The notes under the pieces are model-generated. The model did no database searches. It was not told the DNA's origin and worked only from the letters and a program-made list of their open reading frames with translations. A program made the translations under genes and the position numbers. DNA of 64,000 nucleotides from Laedolimicola ammoniilytica (GTDB lineage: Bacteria > Bacillota > Clostridia > Lachnospirales > Lachnospiraceae). Positions 33,293 through 41,999 of the stretch are shown one piece after another. Location of the stretch: positions 1 to 64,000 of the forward strand of contig NZ_JAOQKC010000003.1 in NCBI RefSeq assembly GCF_025567165.1. The letters are read 5' to 3'. Each line of letters opens with the position of its first letter. Position 1 is the stretch's first letter.

Positions 33293-33325
33293 GCTCCGCC
33301 AGACCAAGTTCCGGCGGGGCTTTTT
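33293..33325 (+). terminator. Terminator after the SleB-like gene
   Basis: GCTCCGCC pairs with GGCGGGGC around AGACCAAGTTCC, followed by TTTTT. Confidence 0.8.
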
Positions 33326-33412
33326 GATTTTCAGATTGCCGCAGACTTATGGCGATTCAGAAATGGAAAAAATGCAGAAACTGATCTATGATACATACAG
33401 GGAGAGGAAGAC

Positions 33413-35323
33413 ATGAATCGACAGATAACAATCCTGCAAAAACTGGGAGAGGGAACGGAATACACCATCCGACAACTGGCTGTATTATGCGAGACTTCGT
33501 ATAAAATGATGCAGGACGAGCTATGGGATTTGAACGCAGTTCTGGAAAAGAAGAAATGTCAGACCCGGATAACTATTCAGAGTGGAAAAGGGGTAGCTTT
33601 GGAGCAGGCGGACAGGGGAGAAATCGACGCCCTGATTAGGGAGCTTCAGCAGAAGGAAGAACAGCGGGAACAGACAAAAGAATACTGGATCAAAAAAATC
33701 GCGTTCCAGCTTCTGTCCGAGGATTACCTGAAGGTAGATACCCTGTGTGAGCAGATGGCGGCGTCCAGAACCTATGTCAATAAATTTCTGACGGAGGCAA
33801 AGCAGCGGCTGGAAAAGAAGGATATCCATGTGTGCTCCCGTCCCCATTACGGCCTGTACAGTCAGGGAAGCGAAGAAAATATCAGAAGTTTTCTGTTTGA
33901 AGAGTTGGTGCATGAGCCGGAAAAGACGCAGAATGAACTGCTGCTTATCGAGCCTGTGGATCTGCTTCTTCTGAAAGAAGAAATCATGGCGTACATCCAC
34001 AAATTTGAATTTCGGATGAGCGACGTGAATCTGGAACAGTTTCTGCTGTATAGTACGATTCTGGCAGTCCGGGTCAGGAAAGGAAAAACCGTAGAACAGT
34101 CCGGCGTTGAGCCGGAGCATGAGACCGGAGAATACATCTTATCCGAGCGGATCGCGTCATCGGTCGCGAACTTTGCGAACATCGAAATTGGTCGGGAAGA
34201 AATTTGGTGGATTCACCGTTTCCTAGTGGGAAAATGTGTGAAAAAAACGGGAAAACCGGAAAAAGAAACCGGAGTGCTGATTGAGTCTGTAATTGAAAAG
34301 GCCATCGCGCTGGTAAAAGAAAAATATGGCTTCGACTTTGAAAAAGATATCGAGCTGTACAGCTCTCTTGCCATTCACCTGAAAGCGCTGATGGAGCGGG
34401 TCAGCCTTCGGAATTATTCCGTAAATCCCATGCTGGACGAGGTGAAAAGCTATTCCCTTCTGGCCTACGATATGGCGGTGGACATCTCCATCTTAATCAA
34501 TCGGATGACGGACGCGGTGCTTCCGGATGATGAAATCAGCTACATTGCCATTTATTTCCATCTGGCTATTGAGCGGAAGGGACGGAATCTGAAATATGTC
34601 CGGGCGCTGGTGGTCTGCCCCACCGGAAAAGGAATGTCAGAGCTGGTGACTGTGATCCTGAAAAAGCAGTATGGGGAATATCTGTCCGCCATCAAGACCT
34701 GTAGCTACTATGAGCTTCCGGGAATGCCTTTTGAGGAATACGATTATATCTTCACCATGGCTCCCTTAAAGCTGGAAGTTCCCCTTCCAGTCATCGAATT
34801 CAGCCTGAATGAATCCGTCTGCCGGGCCAGAGAAGTGAAGCTTAAGAGCCTGGGAATCGAGAAAAACACCTATCCGCTGCTTCAGTTTTCTTCGGAAAAA
34901 TTGTTTTTCGCAGACGTCAGGGCGACGAATAAGCGGGAAGCCCTGGAAGAGATCACGGAGCGTCTGGGAAAGGTGATAAAGCTGTCGGAGGATTTCGTAG
35001 AATCCGTGATGCGGAGAGAAAAAATCGTACCCACAGAGCTGGAAAACGGCTTTGCGATTCCCCACCCGCTGGAACGGGGAAAGGCAGAACGTTCCTTCTT
35101 TTCCGTGACCGTCCTGATGACGCCTATTGTCTGGGACAAACGAAAAATAAGAATTATATTATTATCCTACATAGAAGGAGATTCTGAAAATCTGGGGCTG
35201 TTTTATGACAGCTTCGCGCAGCTGGTATCGAACCGGGAATATACGGCGATGCTGGCGGAAAAACCGACTTACGAATGCCTGACGGACATCGCGCGGCGGA
35301 TAAGCCGGGAGTTAAATCTATAA
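33413..35323 (+). CDS. LicR/ManR-type PRD-containing transcriptional activator
   Basis: A 636-residue PTS-controlled regulator. Order of parts: N-terminal DNA-binding helix-turn-helix domains to about residue 170, two PTS-regulation domains (histidines in YSSLAIHLKALMER and IAIYFHLAIERK), an EIIB-like domain with Cys402 (VVCPTGKGMS) and a C-terminal EIIA domain with His551 (AIPHPLERG). Phosphorylation at these sites lets such proteins sense sugar transport. The gene directly precedes the beta-glucoside PTS operon in the same direction, so it most likely activates that operon when substrate is present. Confidence 0.88.
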   Translation: MNRQITILQKLGEGTEYTIRQLAVLCETSYKMMQDELWDLNAVLEKKKCQTRITIQSGKGVALEQADRGEIDALIRELQQKEEQREQTKEYWIKKIAFQLLSEDYLKVDTLCEQMAASRTYVNKFLTEAKQRLEKKDIHVCSRPHYGLYSQGSEENIRSFLFEELVHEPEKTQNELLLIEPVDLLLLKEEIMAYIHKFEFRMSDVNLEQFLLYSTILAVRVRKGKTVEQSGVEPEHETGEYILSERIASSVANFANIEIGREEIWWIHRFLVGKCVKKTGKPEKETGVLIESVIEKAIALVKEKYGFDFEKDIELYSSLAIHLKALMERVSLRNYSVNPMLDEVKSYSLLAYDMAVDISILINRMTDAVLPDDEISYIAIYFHLAIERKGRNLKYVRALVVCPTGKGMSELVTVILKKQYGEYLSAIKTCSYYELPGMPFEEYDYIFTMAPLKLEVPLPVIEFSLNESVCRAREVKLKSLGIEKNTYPLLQFSSEKLFFADVRATNKREALEEITERLGKVIKLSEDFVESVMRREKIVPTELENGFAIPHPLERGKAERSFFSVTVLMTPIVWDKRKIRIILLSYIEGDSENLGLFYDSFAQLVSNREYTAMLAEKPTYECLTDIARRISRELNL

Positions 35324-35389
35324 ATACGTACGTAAACATGCATGTTAGTAACATAAAAACAAAAGCAAACAAACATAAGGAGAGTGTAT
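35324..35389 (+). promoter_or_regulatory. PTS operon leader with palindromes
   Basis: The 66-bp gap holds TACGTACGT, a perfect 12-bp palindrome AACATGCATGTT (35335-35346) and ATGTTAGTAACAT, before the ribosome binding site AAGGAGAG. No good -35/-10 pair was found, so the PTS genes may be transcribed from the regulator's promoter or from an activator-dependent one. Confidence 0.35.
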
Positions 35390-36628
35390 ATGAAGAAGTT
35401 TTATAGCTTTATGGAGGAAAAACTGGTTCCCTTTACGAACCGGGTAGCTAGCATTCCGTTCTTAGTCGTTATGAGAAATGCAATGATGTCGCTGGTAGCG
35501 TTACTGGTAGTAGGTTCCATTGCGGCCATGATTGCGAAATTGCCGATTGATGCGTTTCAGACAGTGATGGCACCGGTGATTCCCTTATTTACCGCCATCA
35601 ATCAGGCCACAACCGGCATGATGGGACTGACGGCGGCCATAGCCGTAGGTTATTACGGAGCTACCCAGTATGATGTGGATGTGGTTCCGGCTATGCTGAT
35701 TTCCACCTGTTCCTTCCTGGCTTCCCAGCTTACGGAGGACGGCCTGAACACTGGAGGTCTGGATTCCAACGGCCTTCTGGCAGCCCTGGTTATCGGCTTT
35801 ATTTCCGTAAAGGTGATGGCGTTCCTGAAAAAGAAAAATATCGGCGTGAAGATGCCGGCGGGCGTTCCGGAGGCAGTGGCGCAGTCCCTGAATTCTCTGG
35901 TCCCGATTACGGTTATGGTTATGGTATTCGCATTCATTTCCCGGGTACTGGGCTTTGAGATTAATGCGTTTCTGATCGGAATCATGCAGCCCTTTGCCAA
36001 TATCTTCAATACCCTGCCAGGCTATGTGATTTACCATATGGCATGTGCGTTCTGCTTTTTCTGCGGACTGAACTCCTGGATCATTATGGCGCCGATTTTT
36101 CCGATTCTGGTATCCAACGGCGCAGCCAATGAGGCAGCTTATCTGGCAGGCGAGACTATTCCATATATCATCACCAACTCCACTGATATCCTGATCTGGG
36201 TAGGTGGAACCGGAGCAACCATGGCTTTGGTACTTCTGATGACCTTCCGGGTCAAGAGCGCGGCATACAAGGCGGTGGGAAAAGTATCCCTGCTTCCGGG
36301 CATCTTTGAAATCAACGAGCCGGTCATTTTCGGAACCCCGATTTGTATGAACCCGCTGTATTTCATTCCATTTGTTATCCTTCCGGGAATCCTGGCAGGA
36401 GCGACCTACGCGCTGATGGACGCAGGCATCGTGGCTATGCCCTGCATTGCCAACCTGACCTGGAGAACACCGCCCATCCTGATTGGCTATCTGATGTCCA
36501 ACGGACATGTGAGCACCCTGATCTGGGCAATCCTGGTATTTGTCATCACCCTGGTGGTATACTACCCGTTCTTCAAGATTGGCGACAAAATGGAATACGA
36601 AAAAGAGTTGGAAGCTGAAAATGAGTAA
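35390..36628 (+). CDS. PTS lactose/cellobiose-family permease, EIIC component
   Basis: A 412-residue membrane protein with about ten transmembrane segments. The start (FYSFMEEKLVPFTNRVASIPFL, in pieces) and the substrate-site segment LLPGIFEINEPVIFGTPICMNPLYFIPF (in pieces) are typical of CelB/LicC. It imports a beta-glucoside with phosphorylation by the EIIA and EIIB proteins encoded downstream. ATG 35390 fits AAGGAGAG 5 nt upstream better than the GTG two codons earlier. The specific sugar is not readable. Confidence 0.92.
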   Translation: MKKFYSFMEEKLVPFTNRVASIPFLVVMRNAMMSLVALLVVGSIAAMIAKLPIDAFQTVMAPVIPLFTAINQATTGMMGLTAAIAVGYYGATQYDVDVVPAMLISTCSFLASQLTEDGLNTGGLDSNGLLAALVIGFISVKVMAFLKKKNIGVKMPAGVPEAVAQSLNSLVPITVMVMVFAFISRVLGFEINAFLIGIMQPFANIFNTLPGYVIYHMACAFCFFCGLNSWIIMAPIFPILVSNGAANEAAYLAGETIPYIITNSTDILIWVGGTGATMALVLLMTFRVKSAAYKAVGKVSLLPGIFEINEPVIFGTPICMNPLYFIPFVILPGILAGATYALMDAGIVAMPCIANLTWRTPPILIGYLMSNGHVSTLIWAILVFVITLVVYYPFFKIGDKMEYEKELEAENE

Positions 36629-36639
36629 AAATGAAAAAA

Positions 36640-36668
36640 GGGTCTGCGGTGGAGAAAGTCGCAGACCC
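36640..36668 (+). promoter_or_regulatory. Intercistronic hairpin between EIIC and EIIB genes
   Basis: A perfect 9-bp stem (GGGTCTGCG/CGCAGACCC) with an 11-nt loop lies between the EIIC stop and the EIIB ribosome binding site. There is no T-run. It is probably an mRNA-stability or processing element that allows different expression of the permease and the small soluble subunits. Confidence 0.5.
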
Positions 36669-36687
36669 GGAAAAGGAGAGACTGGTT

Positions 36688-37002
36688 ATGGAAAAAATTC
36701 ATGTATTATTGATGTGTTCCTCTGGAATGTCCTCAACAATTATCAAGGCAAATATGGCAAAGGCAGCTGAAAAAATGGGTATCGATCTGACGGTAGACGC
36801 CAAGGCAGAGTCCGCGGTAAACGTGGAGCGTGATATGAATCCGGCGGATATTATCATGCTGGCTCCGCAGGTGCGCTATATCAAGAGCGATATCGAGAAA
36901 AAGTCCGGCGGAAAACCGGTGGAGGTCATGAGCATGCGGGACTACGGGCTTGGCAACGGCGAGTCCATTCTGAAGGAAGCGTTAAAAAAATTGGAAAATT
37001 AA
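36688..37002 (+). CDS. PTS lactose/cellobiose-family EIIB
   Basis: A 104-residue cytoplasmic phosphotransfer protein. The phosphorylated Cys10 is in the motif HVLLMCSSGMSS. It passes phosphate from EIIA to the sugar bound by EIIC. ATG 36688 has AAAGGAGAG upstream, whereas the longer frame from 36631 would translate through the hairpin. It lies between the EIIC and EIIA genes. Confidence 0.93.
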   Translation: MEKIHVLLMCSSGMSSTIIKANMAKAAEKMGIDLTVDAKAESAVNVERDMNPADIIMLAPQVRYIKSDIEKKSGGKPVEVMSMRDYGLGNGESILKEALKKLEN

Positions 37003-37026
37003 AAGAAAATTAGAAGGAAAATGTAA

Positions 37027-37350
37027 ATGGAAGGAATGGAATTAACCTGTTTTCAGATCATCAGCGCAGTGGGAAGCGCCCGCTCCTATTATATCGAGGC
37101 CATCAAGGAGGCTCGTCATGGAAATATGGAGAAGGCATGGGAACTGATAGAAGCGGGAAGAGAAGATTTCGCGAAGGGCCATGATTATCATCTGGAGCTT
37201 TTGCAGAAGGAAGCGGATGGAAAACCCGTGGAGATACGGATGCTGCTGATTCACGCAGAGGATCAACTGATGAGTGCGGAGGATTTCGGAATTCTCGCAA
37301 AAGAGTTTGTAGAAATGTATGAGGAAATGCACGGACATGAAGCTGAGTGA
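37027..37350 (+). CDS. PTS lactose/cellobiose-family EIIA
   Basis: A 107-residue helical protein. The phosphorylated His76 is in MLLIHAEDQLM, and FQIISAVGSARSYYIEAIKEAR (in pieces) is the family start. It receives phosphate from HPr. It overlaps the following glycosidase gene by 14 bp. ATG 37036 is an alternative start. Confidence 0.94.
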   Translation: MEGMELTCFQIISAVGSARSYYIEAIKEARHGNMEKAWELIEAGREDFAKGHDYHLELLQKEADGKPVEIRMLLIHAEDQLMSAEDFGILAKEFVEMYEEMHGHEAE

Positions 37351-38797
37351 GAAATTTATGTGGGGTGGAGCTACGGCAGATTTTCAGTATGAAGGCGGTT
37401 TCCAGGAGGGAAACAGAGGCTTAAGCACCCACGATTTTGAGACGGCAGGGGCCTATCAAAGTCCCCGGTATATCACATACCGGATGCCGGACGGCAGTGT
37501 AAAAAAGGCCAGAAGCAGCTTCTCAGATCCGGAGGATATTCCGGTGGAAGGAAAGCCCTGTATCTGTGAAGACGCATATTATCCCAGCCATAAAGCGGTG
37601 GATTTCTATCACAGATATAAAGAGGATATCGCCCTGATGGCGGAAATGGGGTTCAATACCTATCGTTTCTCCCTGTGCTGGAGCCGTATCTACCCCACCG
37701 GCGATGAGCTGGAACCCAATGAAGAGGGACTGCGCTTTTATGAGGCAGTTCTGGATGAACTGGAAAAATATCAGATAGAGCCGATGATTACCTTACACCA
37801 CGATGAAATACCGGCATATCTGTCGGAAAAATATGACGGCTGGAGCAGCCGCCATGTGATAGATTGCTATCTACGGTATTGTCGGACGGTATTTGAGCGC
37901 TTTGGAAAGAGATGTCGCTATTGGCTGACCTTTAATGAAATTAATCAGGCCAGAGGTTATGCGTCCACAGGTACTCACAGGGCCGATAATCAGACCCATT
38001 ATCAGGCGGTACACCATATGTTTCTGGCCAGTGCGAAGGCGGTCAAACTGGGCCATCAGATGATGCCGGGCAGTAAGTTTGGAGCTATGTACGCAGCCAG
38101 TGCCATTTATGCAGCCAGCTGCAGGCCAGAGGATGTATTTTACCAGCTGCAGTGCAGAAGAGACGTTTATTTCTGCATGGATGTGATGGTGCGGGGCTAT
38201 TATCCGAGTTACACTGAAGCGGTGTTCCTAAGAAAGCAGGTGACGCTGAAGAAAGAGCCCGGGGATGCGGAGATTCTGAAAAATGGAACTTTGGACTTTA
38301 TTTCTTTTAGTTACTATCGTTCCACCATCACCAACCAGTCTCGAGAGTATAATTTCATCGGTGGCGATCCGAATCCCTATTTGGAGACGACGCCCTGGGG
38401 TTGGCCCATCGACCCACTGGGACTCCGCTATGTGTTAAATGAGCTGTACGACCGTTATCAGGTTCCTCTGTTTATCGTAGAAAACGGTATGGGCGCTGTG
38501 GATGAACCGGATGCGTCAGGGTATGTGGAGGATGATTACCGGATCGCCTATCTGGAAGCCCATTTCCGCGCCATGATGGACGCTATCCTCATGGACGGCG
38601 TGGACTGCTTCGGCTATACCATGTGGGCCCCCATCGATCTGGTATCCCTTTCCACAGGAGAAATGAAGAAGCGCTATGGATTCGTCTATGTGGACATGGA
38701 CGATCAGGGAAAGGGAAGCCTGGAGAGGCGAAAGAAAAAATCCTTTTCCTGGATGCGGCGGGTGATAGAGACCAACGGGGAATGTCTGGCTCAATGA
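37337..38797 (+). CDS. 6-phospho-beta-glucosidase, glycoside hydrolase family 1
   Basis: A 486-residue GH1 enzyme that would hydrolyse the 6-phospho-beta-glucoside delivered by the PTS. The acid/base Glu201 (LTFNEIN) and nucleophile Glu382 (FIVENGMG) are present. The loop DLVSLSTGEMKKRYGFVYVD matches the phosphate-binding loop of E. coli BglA-type enzymes, supporting a phosphorylated substrate. I chose ATG 37337 because the next codons (KLSEKFMWGGATADFQYEG) are the canonical GH1 start. It is the last gene of the operon, before a strong hairpin terminator. Confidence 0.94.
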   Translation: MKLSEKFMWGGATADFQYEGGFQEGNRGLSTHDFETAGAYQSPRYITYRMPDGSVKKARSSFSDPEDIPVEGKPCICEDAYYPSHKAVDFYHRYKEDIALMAEMGFNTYRFSLCWSRIYPTGDELEPNEEGLRFYEAVLDELEKYQIEPMITLHHDEIPAYLSEKYDGWSSRHVIDCYLRYCRTVFERFGKRCRYWLTFNEINQARGYASTGTHRADNQTHYQAVHHMFLASAKAVKLGHQMMPGSKFGAMYAASAIYAASCRPEDVFYQLQCRRDVYFCMDVMVRGYYPSYTEAVFLRKQVTLKKEPGDAEILKNGTLDFISFSYYRSTITNQSREYNFIGGDPNPYLETTPWGWPIDPLGLRYVLNELYDRYQVPLFIVENGMGAVDEPDASGYVEDDYRIAYLEAHFRAMMDAILMDGVDCFGYTMWAPIDLVSLSTGEMKKRYGFVYVDMDDQGKGSLERRKKKSFSWMRRVIETNGECLAQ

Positions 38798-38831
38798 GAG
38801 AAAAAAAAAAAGATAGATAGCATTTTTCATG

Positions 38832-38875
38832 GTTCCATGGTATGATAATTGCAAATACCATGGAACTATTTTTAT
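38832..38875 (+). terminator. Terminator of the PTS operon
   Basis: A perfect 12-bp stem (GTTCCATGGTAT/ATACCATGGAAC) with an 11-nt loop is followed by TATTTTTA. Confidence 0.85.
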
Positions 38876-38974
38876 ATAAAGCGGAGAATCCTGCTTCGAA
38901 GGATTTTTCCTGGGGATTTTATTGCCACATGCAGAAGCGGAAAGACCCATGATTATGATATTGTGGAGGGGCCT

Positions 38975-39148
38975 ATGGCAAATGATACAATCTGGAACTA
39001 TGTAAATGATTTCCTTTCGGGACGTATTAACAGAAAACAGTTCTGGGCGCTGGCAGAATTTAAATATCCAACGCATCAGATTAGTTTTCACACATTGTCT
39101 GTGTTGGATTGTCTGAAGTTTGTAAGAAGTGAGGTCGTTTATGGGTGA
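38975..39148 (+). CDS. Small protein of unknown function, first of a coupled pair
   Basis: A 57-residue protein that I do not recognise. It reads MANDTIWNYVNDFLSGRINR at the start and is rich in aromatic residues. TGGAGGGG lies 5 nt before ATG 38975, an excellent ribosome binding site. It overlaps the next gene by 8 bp, which suggests coupled synthesis of two partner proteins. The layout (small gene first, overlapping larger gene) is like many toxin-antitoxin pairs, but there is no sequence evidence for that. Confidence 0.6.
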   Translation: MANDTIWNYVNDFLSGRINRKQFWALAEFKYPTHQISFHTLSVLDCLKFVRSEVVYG

Positions 39149-39584
39149 GAAAGAGCGGAATGATTATTTTTATGTCTGTGCGCTGATTGAGTATATTGCA
39201 AGAGAGACGCGGAATCATCGGGGCGATATTGTCAGGACGATTGGGAAAAAGGGAATAGAAAAATTGCTGTGCGATGCGGAGGTAAATCATTGTCTGAGCT
39301 TTGAACAGGTCAGCGATGAGGTGATTTCCTATTATAAGATAACCCGGGGAGAATTTGATACAATATCCGGCTGTCGATATTCTGTGCCGAGTTTTCTCGA
39401 TATCGGGAAGCTCTACAGTATTATGATAGAGGACTGTGCGGAAAAGGGAAAAGAAGTAGAGGAGTTGATAAAAATCTTTACTTCTTTTATCAGCGACGCC
39501 ATATCAGATTTTAATTCGGATCTGTATTACCAGAATCCGGATTATCTGGAATGGTCCTATCGAGAGGGGCATCTGCTGGATTAA
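39141..39584 (+). CDS. Protein of unknown function, second of a coupled pair
   Basis: A 147-residue soluble protein. The first half (DYFYVCALIEYIARETRNHRGDIVRTIGKKGIEKLL, in pieces) resembles small helical proteins common in Clostridia that are paired with another small gene and carry no assigned function. GAGGT lies 5 nt before ATG 39141, which I prefer to GTG 39129. No catalytic motif is visible. It ends 10 bp before the promoter of the leuA T-box. Confidence 0.6.
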   Translation: MGEKERNDYFYVCALIEYIARETRNHRGDIVRTIGKKGIEKLLCDAEVNHCLSFEQVSDEVISYYKITRGEFDTISGCRYSVPSFLDIGKLYSIMIEDCAEKGKEVEELIKIFTSFISDAISDFNSDLYYQNPDYLEWSYREGHLLD

Positions 39585-39594
39585 AAAACAGGGG

Positions 39595-39623
39595 TTGACA
39601 ATAACAGCGACATTTGCTATCCT
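39595..39623 (+). promoter_or_regulatory. Promoter of leuA
   Basis: TTGACA and TATCCT are separated by 17 bp. Transcription would start near 39630, at the base of the T-box leader. Confidence 0.8.
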
Positions 39624-39629
39624 AGACTA

Positions 39630-39972
39630 CAGATATTAGATAAATGCGAGGACGAGGAGTAGTACGATTCCCTTGGAGTTCAGAGAGCTGCTGGCTGGTG
39701 TGAAGTAGCGGAAGAGAGAATGGGAACTGACCTCAGAGCGGCTGTCCGAAATCCGGTGCCTGATTCTCAGAAAGATTTCAGGAAAAGGAAAGTAGAAGCA
39801 GACGGAGCCCGACCGTTACAGCGGGGAGGATATAAGGTTCGATAATTGTATTGATGAAGAATCCGTATCCGATGAGAGTGTGAATGAGATTCACGAAAAT
39901 GGAGTGGTACCGCGTAAGGCGAATAAGTCTTCCGTCTCCGTTGGCAGCAGGCTGACGGAGGCGGATTTTTTT
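39630..39972 (+). promoter_or_regulatory. T-box leader of leuA, leucine specifier CUG
   Basis: The leader has stem I landmarks (GAGGAGTAGTACG, CAGAGAGCTG, GGCTGGTGTGAAG), a specifier loop GAACTGACC in which CTG (39727-39729) is a leucine codon, and the T-box GTGGTACCGCG at 39904-39914. The T in TGGT would pair with discriminator base A, as in tRNA-Leu. The terminator is TCCGTCTCCGT/ACGGAGGCGGA followed by seven T (39931-39972). Uncharged tRNA-Leu should favour the antiterminator and turn leuA on. Confidence 0.92.
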
Positions 39973-39978
39973 ACGCGA

Positions 39979-40066
39979 GCAACGAGTCAAAGTCCGTGCT
40001 TGCACGAGACCTTGACGACTGCCGTGATAACGAGTAAAATTCGCGAAGCGTATTTTATCTCGTTGC
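39979..40066 (+). repeat. Hairpin cluster between the T-box terminator and leuA
   Basis: GCAACGAG (39979) and CTCGTTGC (40059) can close a region containing CGTGC/GCACG and CGAGTAAAAT/ATTTTATCTCG around TCGCGAAGCG. The CGAG segments allow alternative pairings. It is present only in read-through mRNA. The TCGCGAAGCG core also occurs in the dispersed hairpin repeats elsewhere in the window. Confidence 0.5.
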
Positions 40067-40158
40067 GGAAATCCACGTTCCTGTAGGTTGCCATACCGCA
40101 TATCTATTATCGAAATGCAGAATAACACAACACACAGAACAAAAGGAGAGAAAACATC

Positions 40159-41817
40159 ATGATGAATTACAGGAAATACCAGAGACAGTACTTTTTACCG
40201 CCCTATCCCTGCATGAAATGGGCTGAGAAGGATTACGTGGATAAGGCTCCTATCTGGTGCAGCGTGGATCTGCGCGACGGCAATCAGGCCCTGGTGGTTC
40301 CCATGACCCTGGAGCAGAAGGTGGGCTTCTTCAAGCTCCTCTGCAAAGTAGGTTTCAAGGAGATCGAGGTGGGCTTCCCGGCAGCGTCCGAGACTGAGTA
40401 TGAGTTCCTTCGCACTCTGATTGAGCAGGATCTGATTCCGGATGACGTGACCATCCAGGTACTGACCCAGGCCAGAGAGCATATCATCCGCAAGACCTTC
40501 GCTGCGCTGGAGGGCGCGAAGCAGGCCATCGTGCATGTATACAATTCCACTTCCGTGGCACAGCGGGAGCAGGTATTCCATAAATCCAAGGAAGAAATCC
40601 TGAAGATCGCCGTGGACGGCGCGGAGCTTCTGAAGAAGCTGGCGTCCGAGACCGAAGGCAATTTCCGTTTCGAGTACAGTCCGGAGAGTTTCACCGGAAC
40701 CGAGCCGGAGTACGCACTGGAGGTGTGCAACGCCGTTCTGGATGTGTGGAAGCCCACGGCGGATAAGAAAGCCATCATCAACCTTCCGGTAACCGTACAG
40801 CATTCCATGCCCCACGTATACGCAAGCCAGGTGGAGTACATGTGCGAAAACCTGAAATACCGCGAGAACGTCATCGTTTCCCTGCATCCCCACAATGACC
40901 GGGGCTGCGGCGTGGCAGACACCGAGATGGGCCTTCTGGCAGGCGCCGACCGTGTGGAGGGCACCCTCTTTGGAAATGGCGAGCGCACCGGTAACGTGGA
41001 CGTGGTAACTCTGGCTATGAACCTGTATTCCCAGGGCGTGGATCCGAAGATGGACTTCAGCAATATGCCGGAGGTCTGCGAGGCTTATGAGAAGTTCACG
41101 GGCATGAAGGTCAATGAGAGAAGCCCCTACGCGGGCGCGCTGGTATTCGCGGCCTTCTCCGGTTCCCATCAGGACGCCATTGCAAAGGGCATGAACTACC
41201 GGGTCGAGAACGATCCGGAGCACTGGACCGTACCCTATCTGCCCATCGATCCCACAGACGTCAGCCGCAACTATGACGCAGACGTGATTCGTATCAACAG
41301 CCAGTCCGGAAAGGGCGGCGTAGGCTATATCCTGGAGCACAACTTCGGCCTCAATCTGCCGCCGAAGATGCGGGAGGCTATGGGTTATGCAGCCAAGGAC
41401 GCGTCCGATCACCAGAACAAGGAACTGATGCCGAAGGAGATCTTCGAGATCTTCAAGAAGAAGTTCGAGGGCATTACGGCTCCCTACAATATTACGGAAG
41501 TACATTTCAAACAGGTGGACGGTATCACCGCAGAGGTTCATACCGAGTATCAGGGAGAAAAGAAGGTTCTCTACGCTACCGGAAACGGCCGTCTGAACGC
41601 AGTCAGCAATGCGCTTAAGAAGGGATATGGCCTGGAGTACAGCCTGGTTACTTATCAGGAGCATGCTCTGGAGCAGAGTTCCAGCTCCCGCGCCATCGCC
41701 TATGTGGGCCTCCAGAAGCCGGACGGCACCTTGGCCTGGGGCGCAGGCGTGGATCCGGATATCATCCGCGCTTCCATCGACGCGCTTCTGACAGCCATCA
41801 ACAATTCCGTGGCATAG
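40159..41817 (+). CDS. leuA: 2-isopropylmalate synthase (LeuA type 2)
   Basis: Condenses acetyl-CoA with 2-ketoisovalerate as the first step of leucine synthesis. The 552-residue protein belongs to the longer class seen in actinobacteria and some Clostridia. Motifs include WCSVDLRDGNQALV near residue 33, the metal-site HPHNDRGCGVADTEMG and GNGERTGNVDVV, and a C-terminal regulatory domain (ITEVHFKQVDGITAEV) that normally gives leucine feedback. Two ATG codons are adjacent (40159, 40162). It is monocistronic under a leucine T-box and has its own terminator. Confidence 0.95.
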   Translation: MMNYRKYQRQYFLPPYPCMKWAEKDYVDKAPIWCSVDLRDGNQALVVPMTLEQKVGFFKLLCKVGFKEIEVGFPAASETEYEFLRTLIEQDLIPDDVTIQVLTQAREHIIRKTFAALEGAKQAIVHVYNSTSVAQREQVFHKSKEEILKIAVDGAELLKKLASETEGNFRFEYSPESFTGTEPEYALEVCNAVLDVWKPTADKKAIINLPVTVQHSMPHVYASQVEYMCENLKYRENVIVSLHPHNDRGCGVADTEMGLLAGADRVEGTLFGNGERTGNVDVVTLAMNLYSQGVDPKMDFSNMPEVCEAYEKFTGMKVNERSPYAGALVFAAFSGSHQDAIAKGMNYRVENDPEHWTVPYLPIDPTDVSRNYDADVIRINSQSGKGGVGYILEHNFGLNLPPKMREAMGYAAKDASDHQNKELMPKEIFEIFKKKFEGITAPYNITEVHFKQVDGITAEVHTEYQGEKKVLYATGNGRLNAVSNALKKGYGLEYSLVTYQEHALEQSSSSRAIAYVGLQKPDGTLAWGAGVDPDIIRASIDALLTAINNSVA

Positions 41818-41843
41818 AAAGCAGGATAAAAACAAGCGGAAAC

Positions 41844-41877
41844 ATGAGGCCTCTCCACGTTCAGAGGCCTCATTTTA
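41844..41877 (+). terminator. Terminator of leuA
   Basis: A perfect 11-bp stem (ATGAGGCCTCT/AGAGGCCTCAT) is followed by TTTTA. Confidence 0.85.
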
Positions 41878-41999
41878 CATGTACGCCTGTGGCGGACATG
41901 CTGTGCCAAAACTGTGGTTTTTCAAAGTTCTGTGGAAATGCCGGATAGAATGGGCTATAATATAAAATAAGAAGAAAAACGGAAAGGAAAGAAACGGGT

